From JAAXTX01 sp035560715 (GTDB lineage Bacteria; Patescibacteriota; Minisyncoccia; Moranbacterales; UBA1568), in contig DATMYW010000057.1 of NCBI GenBank assembly GCA_035560715.1, positions 1-12,528 on the forward strand: DNA of 12,528 nucleotides. Direction: 5' to 3'. The first letter of the stretch is position 1; every line of letters begins with the position of its first letter. Shown piece after piece: positions 7,142-12,457 of the stretch. The notes beneath the pieces are model-generated. The model was not told the DNA's origin. It ran no database searches and saw only the letters and a list, made by a program, of their open reading frames with translations. Made by a program: the position numbers and the translations under genes.

Positions 7142-7723
7142 ATGAAACCGCGAAGCGTCGAAGAGTACATCTCGTCTGTTCCCACGAAAACGCAGCCTAA
7201 GCTGCGCGCGCTTCGGGATATCATCAGGGTAGTCGCACCGGAGGCGGAGGAACGCATCAGTTACGGCATTCCCTACTATGGGTATCATGGGCGACTGGCG
7301 TACTTCCGACTCTCGAAAAGTCACGTCGGGCTGTATCTGGCACCTTCCGTCATCGAACAGCACGCAAAAGAATTGGCAAAGTATGAAACCGCGAAGGCGA
7401 CGGTCCGGTTTCCACTGGACGAGGACCTTCCCGTCGCGTTGATACGCATGCTCATAAAGGCCGGCATGCGAACGAACGAGCATGCGGTCCGATCGACATT
7501 GAAGCGGCTCCGGCAGACGATGCCGGCGTTCGTCCGCGAAGCACTCGCGACGAACAAGCTCACGGATTCCTATTCGGCTCGTCCGCCCTACCAGCGAAAC
7601 GACTACCTGTCCTGGATCAATCGCGCCAAGCGCGAAGAGACGAAACGCAAGCGCCTCGCCCAAATGCTCGCCGAGCTCAAGCGCGGCGACCGGTATATGA
7701 ACATGGTCTGGAAGGGGAAGTGA
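7142..7723 (+). CDS. DUF1801 - YdeI/OmdA two-domain protein
   Basis: Cytoplasmic protein of 193 residues joining two small domains. Residues 1 to about 112 are a DUF1801 domain (YdhG-like, related to the frataxin-like fold), with the typical SVEEYISSVP start, the AEERISYGIPYYGYHG stretch (35-50) and a GLYLAPS strand (63-69). Residues about 128-188 match the C-terminal helical domain of YdeI/OmdA ('bacteriocin-protection') proteins: MPAFVREAL, then YLSWINRAKREETKRKR (155-171) and a final basic tail. The usual linkage suggests a stress or envelope-protection role, but no biochemical activity is established that I can name. The start has no clear ribosome site; ATG 7142 is the natural domain start. 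A second frame (7101-7200, 32 codons) overlaps the start and could act by coupling, though it may be chance. The gene is convergent with the AbiEii toxin, with stop codons only 2 bases apart and no hairpin between. Confidence 0.8.
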   Translation: MKPRSVEEYISSVPTKTQPKLRALRDIIRVVAPEAEERISYGIPYYGYHGRLAYFRLSKSHVGLYLAPSVIEQHAKELAKYETAKATVRFPLDEDLPVALIRMLIKAGMRTNEHAVRSTLKRLRQTMPAFVREALATNKLTDSYSARPPYQRNDYLSWINRAKREETKRKRLAQMLAELKRGDRYMNMVWKGK

Positions 7724-7725
7724 TA

Positions 7726-8421
7726 CTATTTCTCATTCTCGATTGCCACGTTCAGGAAGAAGATCGTTTCACTTTTCAGTTTCGCGCGGGCCCAGTCTTT
7801 TTGCGGTTCACTCAGGAGTTCTCCGAGGCCGTCGAGGATATGCCGGTCGTCCATGTGCTCAAGCATATCGACACACTTTTGCAGGACCTCTTTGAAGGGG
7901 AGTCCGGAACGCTGCTCCGCTATTTCGCGGTTGATCTCCCAGCCTTGTTTGAAGAAATAATACACGTCGAAGACATCGCGGCTCGTTTTGCCGATCCGTT
8001 CGTACATGGCCATGAGCTTGTGCGCGAACATGTCCGGCTCGGTCATGACGAGCATGGAAATCCCCAGAAAGGTCTTCATCTCGTAGTTCGATCCGAACTG
8101 TCTTCGGTTGATCTCGATCTTTATATTCTGCGCTCCCGCCTCGTATGAAATAACGGTAAGCAGATTGAAGCGTTTTCTATGGGAATCCACGATGGCCCCG
8201 TACGTTTCGGCGATTTTCTGGATTTTCCCGAACACGAACTCCTCCTTGGAGTCGTCCAAGAGATCGAGATCGATATCGACCGAATATCGGTCGAGACCGT
8301 AGAAGAGCATCGCGGCCGTCCCGCCCTTGAATCCGAGGTACGGAGCGACAGTCGTATCGGTATAGATATCCTTGAGGATCCGGAGTAGGATGCTCTTATG
8401 TTTGGCGTAGTTCGCAGCCAT
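7726..8421 (-). CDS. abiEii: AbiEii-type nucleotidyltransferase toxin
   Basis: Toxin of 231 residues from the AbiEii/AbiGii family (Pfam PF08843), the growth-arresting half of a type IV toxin-antitoxin and abortive-infection system. Known relatives transfer nucleotides to RNA targets (MenT toxins act on tRNA 3' ends). Motif I is FKGGTAAML (31-39), with the metal-binding acids in SVDIDLDL (47-54; D49 and D51). Motif II is IKIEINRR (100-107). Motif III is DMFAHKL (130-136), with K135 as the likely key lysine. Motif IV is RDVFDVYYF (148-156), with D149 and D152. All four motifs are intact, so the enzyme looks active. The start lies one base after the stop of the antitoxin gene (TGA-T-ATG), a sign of translational coupling in one operon. 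Length is within the family range, slightly short. Confidence 0.88.
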   Translation of the reverse strand: MAANYAKHKSILLRILKDIYTDTTVAPYLGFKGGTAAMLFYGLDRYSVDIDLDLLDDSKEEFVFGKIQKIAETYGAIVDSHRKRFNLLTVISYEAGAQNIKIEINRRQFGSNYEMKTFLGISMLVMTEPDMFAHKLMAMYERIGKTSRDVFDVYYFFKQGWEINREIAEQRSGLPFKEVLQKCVDMLEHMDDRHILDGLGELLSEPQKDWARAKLKSETIFFLNVAIENEK

Positions 8422-8422
8422 A

Positions 8423-9019
8423 TCATTTCGTGTTTATGAAGTTCCGGTGAAATTTCCGTACCTGTTTTTCCAGCCGCTTGTTGCCATATACGGGCAGGAT
8501 TTCGAAAACCTTGTCCCAATCCAAGACATTCAGGTTATCGAAGTGATATTCCTTGGTCACATACAGCCGGTCCAGAAAAGCCCGCTCTTTCGTAGCCCAG
8601 GCGACGCCGTTTCTATGATCGATTCCCGTGGTATCACTCAAGACGGAACTTTTCATGCGGACATAGTTGATTTTCTGACCGTTAGCCTCTATCTCGCGGT
8701 TCAGATACGATGCGACGAAGATATTCCCATAGTACTGGAAACTGACCCCTTCCCGGGTCAAAACGGTCTCGAAGCCGATATAGGAGGGGGTATAGATCCG
8801 CGTCGCCAGCTCGTACCGGTCGTAGTTTTCGTCTTTGGCATACAGGCCATGGCGGACCCGTAACAGCTTCCCTGCGCGGATGTACTTCTTCAGGCGATTG
8901 GTGATGGTCGCACTCTCTGATTCGCCCCACAGCAAAGCCACGTCCTGAACGGAGAAGACGGTTTTCGATGATCGCAGCAGTATTTCCAGGAAATTTCCCT
9001 TTGAAGGTCTATTTTCCAT
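8423..9019 (-). CDS. abiEi: AbiEi-type antitoxin and transcriptional autoregulator
   Basis: Antitoxin of 198 residues that in known AbiE systems neutralises AbiEii and represses the shared promoter. Residues about 8-62 form a winged helix-turn-helix: FSVQDVALLWGESESATITNRLKKY, split as FSVQDVALL (22-30) and ESATITNRLKKYI (35-47), followed by a wing ending in RVRHGLYAK (54-62). The C-terminal part begins with the typical YIGFETVLTREG (80-91) and contains ATKERAFLDRLY (about 141-152), the pattern of the AbiEi C-terminal domain where a conserved 'sKErAllD' stretch is usual. The open frame extends to 9070, but the predicted promoter puts transcription start near 9054 and the operator palindrome at 9034-9048, so ATG 9019 is the likely start. 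No ribosome site is visible. It is the first gene of the pair with the toxin. Confidence 0.85.
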   Translation of the reverse strand: MENRPSKGNFLEILLRSSKTVFSVQDVALLWGESESATITNRLKKYIRAGKLLRVRHGLYAKDENYDRYELATRIYTPSYIGFETVLTREGVSFQYYGNIFVASYLNREIEANGQKINYVRMKSSVLSDTTGIDHRNGVAWATKERAFLDRLYVTKEYHFDNLNVLDWDKVFEILPVYGNKRLEKQVRKFHRNFINTK

Positions 9020-9033
9020 ATATGTACTGATAT

Positions 9034-9048
9034 GGTACTTTAAGTACC
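9034..9048. promoter_or_regulatory. Operator palindrome of the AbiE operon
   Basis: GGTACTT-T-AAGTACC is a perfect 7+1+7 inverted repeat between the predicted transcription start and ATG 9019. A third GTAC is at 9023-9026, so GTAC recurs three times in 25 bases. Known AbiEi proteins bind inverted repeats in their promoter and repress it; this is the obvious candidate site. Confidence 0.6.
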
Positions 9049-9060
9049 CTTTCAGTAACA

Positions 9061-9089
9061 ATAGTAGCATATTTTGATACTGCGCGCAA
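9061..9089 (-). promoter_or_regulatory. Predicted AbiE operon promoter
   Basis: On the minus strand TTGCGC (9084-9089) and TACTAT (9061-9066) are 17 bases apart. Both match consensus only in part. The start would fall near 9054, just before the operator palindrome. A second choice, TTGTTA with TACCAT overlapping the palindrome, would leave almost no leader. Confidence 0.4.
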
Positions 9090-9105
9090 GGACCCGGGTT
9101 TTTGA
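9090..9105 (+). repeat. Fragment of the right-hand repeat module
   Basis: GGACCCGGGTTTTTGA is identical over 16 bases to the terminator right arms at 11361-11376 and 12384-12399. The left arm of the hairpin is missing here. Instead, AAAACCCGGG occurs at 9170-9179, giving a 10-base inverted repeat around a 67-base spacer. Confidence 0.5.
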
Positions 9106-9249
9106 CTCGTCAAGAAACGGCTCAAGAATAAAGACAAACTCGATATCTTTGTGGTGGAGGTGATGAGAGAAAACCCGGGAAACGCGTCAATTCCTTGCCA
9201 GTTCGTTGACTTGTGTACGAATGGATGCATTAATTACCGTAAATCGTAG
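9106..9249 (+). pseudogene. Possible remnant of a short protein's C-terminus
   Basis: An uninterrupted frame of 47 codons ends at TAG 9247-9249 and reads like real protein: charged KKRLKNKDKLDIFVV, then a stretch with two cysteines ending INYRKS. It has no start before GTG 9151 or ATG 9163 and begins directly after the module fragment. GGAGG (9156-9160) lies only 2 bases before ATG 9163, which is too close. It may be the tail of a lost gene, a small peptide gene of 28 codons from 9163, or chance. Confidence 0.25.
9206..9235 (+). promoter_or_regulatory. Possible promoter of the 9285 gene
   Basis: TTGACT (9206-9211) is a good -35. At 17-18 bases stands ATTAAT or TTAATT, a poor -10. The leader would be about 40-45 bases. 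Confidence 0.3.
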
Positions 9250-9284
9250 TTCCTGAAAACATCAAGAAAGCATAGGAGAAGCCC

Positions 9285-9770
9285 ATGTACAAGGATATGG
9301 ATATCGCGGAAGGAAAGAAATACTTTCCGAAAGTCTGGTCCCTGGTTCCCGAATCGCTCAGCAATGAGGATTTGTTTATCAATCCGTTTTATGGTGGTGA
9401 TCTTCGTGATTGCGCGGAGTTTCAAACGGGGACAGGGAAAGATCAGGTGGGCGAAGTCGTGCTCTTCGTTGACGATGAAGAAATAATCCGATTTTTCGAG
9501 CAGACAGCAGAATTGTATCTTTACGGGGCGTATAATCAGGTGAACGTGTGCCAGATGAGAGTGCGTGGCACCGTGAAGCCTGAAGAAGACCATGCCGAAA
9601 CGGAGCGGATCAGATGTCGTCTCAAGGAAGTTATCAGGTCGAGGGTCGGAAAGCAGGTCAACGGACTGGAACGGGATGAGGCGGAAGATCGCTATGTCAT
9701 ACTTGAAAAAGGCCGACCATTCCGATTTTCCCCCATTTCCTACGCATACGATACGTATGAGCGCGGGTAA
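9285..9770 (+). CDS. Unrecognised small soluble protein
   Basis: I do not recognise this protein of 161 residues. It is acidic and charged, with no signal peptide, membrane segment or catalytic motif. Two halves can be seen. Residues 1-90 are mixed alpha/beta, with an 'FINPFYGGDLRDC' loop (31-43) and the strand-helix VVLFVDDEEIIRFFEQ (58-73). A helical charged middle follows (about 100-135, HAETERIRCRLKEVIRSRV), then a short beta end. It is probably a real gene: AGGAG (9274-9278) lies 6 bases before ATG 9285, and a hairpin terminator follows at 9791-9834. It stands alone, next to the AbiE pair and between copies of the repeat module. It may be an accessory gene brought in by transfer. No function is proposed. 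Confidence 0.65.
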   Translation: MYKDMDIAEGKKYFPKVWSLVPESLSNEDLFINPFYGGDLRDCAEFQTGTGKDQVGEVVLFVDDEEIIRFFEQTAELYLYGAYNQVNVCQMRVRGTVKPEEDHAETERIRCRLKEVIRSRVGKQVNGLERDEAEDRYVILEKGRPFRFSPISYAYDTYERG

Positions 9771-9790
9771 TTTTGAGAAATTCTGAAAAG

Positions 9791-9834
9791 AGAAGCAAAG
9801 AGCGAAACTTCGTACACTGGCTTCTTTTATTTTG
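9791..9834 (+). terminator. Terminator of the 9285 gene
   Basis: AGAAGC (9791-9796) pairs with GCTTCT (9820-9825). The loop contains a smaller CGAA/TTCG pairing, and the stem is followed by TTTTATTTTG. The stem is short, so strength is moderate. Confidence 0.45.
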
Positions 9835-9848
9835 TTCGAATCTTTCGT

Positions 9849-9930
9849 TTAAGGCCGCTTTCCACATCTTCGGGAGGGAGTATCTGGCCATATGAAGCCT
9901 GAAAATGGATCTCTCTTTCTTTTCGAAATA
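9849..9930 (+). repeat. Decayed copy of the repeat module
   Basis: It aligns with the modules near 11389 and 12412. The core CACATCTTCGGGAGGGAGTAT (9864-9884) corresponds to GACATCTCCGGGAGGGAGTAT at 11409-11429 with few changes; ATATGAAGCCTGAAAATG then corresponds to the segment after the core, ending in CTTTCTTTTC. TTTCCA and TATCTG take the places of TTGCGA and TATGAT at the same 16-base spacing. The terminator half is not recognisable here. Confidence 0.55.
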
Positions 9931-9969
9931 CAATGATGGCGATACAAAGGTAACAAATATTACGAATAC

Positions 9970-9998
9970 TTGACTTTATCTACAATATCTGCTAAAGT
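9970..9998 (+). promoter_or_regulatory. Promoter of the 10052 gene
   Basis: TTGACT (9970-9975) and TAAAGT (9993-9998) are 17 bases apart in an A/T-rich stretch. Transcription would start near 10005, leaving a 47-base leader. Confidence 0.45.
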
Positions 9999-10051
9999 AT
10001 AACGTTTGAATGTTGTTTAAATTATCATGAACCGTAAAAAACGGAGGAAAC

Positions 10052-11044
10052 GTGTTAATAGGAGACAAGATCATAAGTCAGTCGGCGTTCGCTGAAAGAT
10101 TTATGCAATGGGTCGTGGCGAACCCGTCTTTGAATTTTTCTGGTCAGGGGCACGAGAAGGTATCGGACCGATGGACGATGCATGTCGAAGGTTCGAAGCA
10201 GATGCCGAGTACGGTCTGCGCGGTACGTCACGGACTCTTTGATTCGGTGTTTCATCGGTGTCCCATACGTCCGGACCGGTGGCAGGATTTCAATCGACAG
10301 TATCTGAGTCCGGAGATGCTTGTACTTGAGCGTATGAATGAGGCATGCAACGAACCGGATATCACCTCACTGCTGTCGATGGGGCCTGAGCGCAAGTCAT
10401 TCTATATGCACCGCGACCGGCTCTCGGAAACGACTCAAAAGAAGCAATTTTCCGATATCGTGTCGAAGTTGCGTGCTCAAGGGGTGGTATCGCTTCCATC
10501 GAGAAAGTATGCGGATGACCCAGACGCCTTCGGTATGTGTATCGGTGAAAAAATCGTCGACATGCCCGGATCGTTCAAACATCTGAGAATGGCTGTGGAA
10601 TCTCAGTATGCGAAATGGGTATATCAGGGGGATTTTCCAAAAGAGTTCCAGCTGTACGATGCGGCTGTCCCGGTGCTGTTTCTCCTTGCGGATACCGTAG
10701 TCGCCGACAAATCCAATCCTGGTAATTCCGGTACGACAAGATTTCTTGAAGTGCTCAGGGAGTTTACAAGCCCTAAACCGAAGTATCAGTCGCTTCTCTA
10801 CGTACTTGCTGAAAAGAACGGCACGCTGTACACGCCACGGATCATAGGGACCAATGCCGCATATATGCTGGAATTCGCAAACGGGACACCGTCTGGGAAA
10901 AAGATATTCCGACATGATATGGAGTATATGGTTCCCTTGCCGGATCTGGCACAAGAGGAAAAAGAATCTCTGGAGATAAGCGGAATGAGCTGGGAGTCGC
11001 ACTGCAGCTATATTCTTGAGGCACATCCAGATGTTTTCATGTGA
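10052..11044 (+). CDS. Unrecognised 330-residue protein
   Basis: I do not recognise this protein. It starts with GTG at 10052, supported by GGAGG (10043-10047) four bases upstream; the next ATG is 17 codons later and has no such site. It has no signal peptide or clear membrane helix, although residues about 208-222 (AAVPVLFLLADTVVA) are hydrophobic and probably buried. Cysteines are few (about six) and histidines scattered, with no metal or nucleotide motif. The N-terminal half is basic and rich in aromatic residues; positions about 125-150 (SETTQKKQFSDIVSKLRAQG) are a likely helix; the end is acidic (QEEKESLE). It has its own promoter (9970-9998) and terminator (11061-11098), so it is a single-gene unit. 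It lies between module copies and next to another orphan (9285), typical of accessory DNA. No function is proposed. Confidence 0.7.
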   Translation: MLIGDKIISQSAFAERFMQWVVANPSLNFSGQGHEKVSDRWTMHVEGSKQMPSTVCAVRHGLFDSVFHRCPIRPDRWQDFNRQYLSPEMLVLERMNEACNEPDITSLLSMGPERKSFYMHRDRLSETTQKKQFSDIVSKLRAQGVVSLPSRKYADDPDAFGMCIGEKIVDMPGSFKHLRMAVESQYAKWVYQGDFPKEFQLYDAAVPVLFLLADTVVADKSNPGNSGTTRFLEVLREFTSPKPKYQSLLYVLAEKNGTLYTPRIIGTNAAYMLEFANGTPSGKKIFRHDMEYMVPLPDLAQEEKESLEISGMSWESHCSYILEAHPDVFM

Positions 11045-11060
11045 CCGATTGAAGAAGCTT

Positions 11061-11098
11061 AGCCCGCGTGATGAAATATGTCCGCGGGCTTTGTGTTT
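11061..11098 (+). terminator. Terminator of the 10052 gene
   Basis: AGCCCGCG (11061-11068) pairs perfectly with CGCGGGCT (11083-11090) around a 14-base loop and is followed by TTGTGTTT. It lies 16 bases after the stop codon. Confidence 0.7.
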
Positions 11099-11129
11099 CC
11101 GTATCCCGCTCTCGGAATCCTTGGCGCTC

Positions 11130-11321
11130 ATGAGGGGAATGCAAAACGAGCTTTCCGGTCCGGCCGTCCCGAACTTCATCATCTATCTGCCCGACGGGGG
11201 AGGAAAGTATGATATCGGCCCCTTCGAAAGTATCGACACGATCGGCATCCGGAAAGTCGAGGGCGGGTACGAGATCCCCTCGCCGCTCTACCCCGGCAAA
11301 CACAGCTTCTCTCCCGATTGA
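11130..11321 (+). pseudogene. Doubtful ORF or gene remnant ending in SFSPD
   Basis: The frame is open from 11016, overlapping the previous gene and running through its terminator, so only the part from ATG 11130 (63 codons) or 11139 could be an independent gene. Neither start has a proper ribosome site. The residues look protein-like (VPNFIIYLPDGGGKYDIGPF, then IGIRKVEGGYEIPSPLYPG) and do not match a family I know. The last codons and stop (AGCTTCTCTCCCGATTGA) recur almost unchanged at 12327-12344 with no gene attached, just before the other module copy. The likely reading is that both are the 3' end of a once-duplicated gene carried with the module; this copy keeps about 60 codons of it. Confidence 0.35.
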
Positions 11322-11341
11322 ATTAAACTGAAACCTAACCC

Positions 11342-11374
11342 AAAACCCGGCCATCCGCATGGACCCGGGTTTTT
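11342..11374. terminator. Hairpin terminator within module copy 1
   Basis: AAAACCCGG (11342-11350) pairs with CCGGGTTTT (11365-11373). The hairpin continues inside with CCAT/ATGG and a CCGC loop, with two bulged bases. A T run follows. The A run on the left means it can act on both strands. Confidence 0.8.
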
Positions 11375-11404
11375 GATTGAGAAAAAGGCTTCACAGAGCG
11401 ACGC

Positions 11405-11432
11405 TTGCGACATCTCCGGGAGGGAGTATGAT
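11405..11432 (+). promoter_or_regulatory. Predicted promoter of the hydrolase gene
   Basis: TTGCGA (11405-11410) and TATGAT (11427-11432) are 16 bases apart, with GGAG just before the -10. Transcription would start near 11440, leaving a 50-base leader. AAGGA (11480-11484) sits 5 bases before ATG 11490. An alternative reading is that GAGGGAG-T-ATG at 11429 starts a 17-codon leader peptide ending at TAA 11478-11480, just before the hydrolase. Confidence 0.5.
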
Positions 11433-11489
11433 GATATGTAACCTTGGAAACGCACCTGACTTCTTTTCTGTTCTGGTATAAGGAATTAT

Positions 11490-12287
11490 ATGGAAAAACT
11501 TGAACTCAGGAATAGAAAAAATCAGAAGATCGTCGGTATACTCGAGATGCCGGAGGGGCTAGTACATGGTACGGCTGTGGTTTTGCACGGTTTCGGTGGG
11601 ATAAAGGAACAGGATCATATTCTGAAGATGGCGGCCGCATTCCGAGACAACGGATTTATCACGTTCAACTTTGATGCCACTAACTCTTTCGGCGAGAGTG
11701 AGGGGGAGTACCGGGACGCGCGGCTCGGGCTACACGCTGAGGATTTGGAGGATGTCGTGAAATGGGTGCGACAGCAGGTCTGGTTCAGGGAACCTCTGGC
11801 ATTGACGGGGCACAGTATGGGCGGGTATGCCGTTGCTCGATACGCGGAACGATATCCGGACGAAGTCTCGATCCTTGTCCCGATTGCCCCGGTCGTTTCG
11901 GGCAAGCTTTCTTTTGAAGCGCATCATGAGGAAGACCCCGTCGCATTCGAGGAATTCAGGCGGCGTGGATTCAAAGAATCCGTGAGTCATACATCCGGTC
12001 GTCTCAAGCGCTCCTCGTGGGCGGAGATGGAGGAACGGCTGCATCATGATCTTTTGCCGGATGCGAACAAACTCGTCATGCCTACGCTTCTGGTCGTCGG
12101 GTCGAAGGACATCTCGATCAGACCTCAGGATGTGCAATCGCTCTACGACGCGCTTCCGGCGAGAAAAGACAACGAGACCCGGGTTATCGAGGGGGCGCCG
12201 CACACGTATCGAAGTCGGGAAGATGTTGATGCCTTGTATGAAATCATCTCGAACTGGTTGAAGGGCTTGAGGCTGAAGAAACATTAG
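11490..12287 (+). CDS. Alpha/beta hydrolase (serine hydrolase, S33/Hydrolase_4-like)
   Basis: Cytoplasmic serine hydrolase of 265 residues with the full alpha/beta hydrolase layout; probably an esterase or acyl hydrolase, substrate unknown. The oxyanion loop is HGFGG (33-37). FNFDATNSFGESEG (59-72) is the strand and loop typical of the 'FDxxGxGxS' region, here with N in place of the usual first glycine. The nucleophile elbow is GHSMGG (107-112), with S109. The acid is D207 in VVGSKD (202-207) and the base is H238 in GAPHTY (235-240). A lid of about 60 residues (135-195), rich in charged residues, covers the site. No signal peptide is present. The start is secured by AAGGA five bases upstream. 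It stands alone between two copies of the repeat module, whose promoter-like core probably drives it. A stand-alone feruloyl-esterase-like or peptidase role is possible, but nothing in the sequence decides it. Confidence 0.87.
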   Translation: MEKLELRNRKNQKIVGILEMPEGLVHGTAVVLHGFGGIKEQDHILKMAAAFRDNGFITFNFDATNSFGESEGEYRDARLGLHAEDLEDVVKWVRQQVWFREPLALTGHSMGGYAVARYAERYPDEVSILVPIAPVVSGKLSFEAHHEEDPVAFEEFRRRGFKESVSHTSGRLKRSSWAEMEERLHHDLLPDANKLVMPTLLVVGSKDISIRPQDVQSLYDALPARKDNETRVIEGAPHTYRSREDVDALYEIISNWLKGLRLKKH

Positions 12288-12364
12288 GAATAAGCCAGAA
12301 AAGGAGCCAGGCACCGTTGTTGTAAACAGCTTCTCTCCCGATCGAATCAATCAAAAACAACCAA

Positions 12365-12397
12365 AAAACCCGGCCATCCACACGGACCCGGGTTTTT
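12365..12397. terminator. Terminator of the hydrolase gene, in module copy 2
   Basis: AAAACCCGG (12365-12373) pairs with CCGGGTTTT (12388-12396), extended inward by CC/GG, with a T run after it. It is 78 bases after the hydrolase stop. Confidence 0.8.
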
Positions 12398-12429
12398 GAT
12401 TGTTAAAAAATGGCTTCACAGAGGGACGC

Positions 12430-12457
12430 TTGCGACATCTTCGAGAGGGAGTATGAT
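12430..12457 (+). promoter_or_regulatory. Predicted promoter for the gene beyond the window
   Basis: TTGCGA (12430-12435) and TATGAT (12452-12457) with the same 16-base spacing as copy 1. The window ends with ATG (12526-12528), about 60 bases after the expected start of transcription. That ATG may be the start codon of the next gene; no clear ribosome site precedes it. Confidence 0.45.

Larger units (their letters stand above)
11299..11475 (+). repeat. Repeat module, copy 1 (gene tail, terminator, promoter-like core)
   Basis: It matches 12323-12495 at roughly 85% over the first 144 bases by eye, with only a few one-base gaps, and more weakly after that. In order it carries the SFSPD gene tail, a strong hairpin terminator (11342-11374), GGCTTCACAGAG (11387-11398), then GACGCTTGCGACATCT and GGGAGGGAGTATGATGATATG. 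It ends 14 bases before the hydrolase start. Confidence 0.8.

Noticed and set aside
10397..11182. Minus-strand frame of 261 codons opposite the 10052 gene
   Set aside because: No ribosome site and atypical composition; the plus-strand gene has a ribosome site, promoter and terminator.
11730..12350. Minus-strand frame of 206 codons opposite the hydrolase
   Set aside because: Shadow of the alpha/beta hydrolase, whose catalytic triad is intact on the plus strand.
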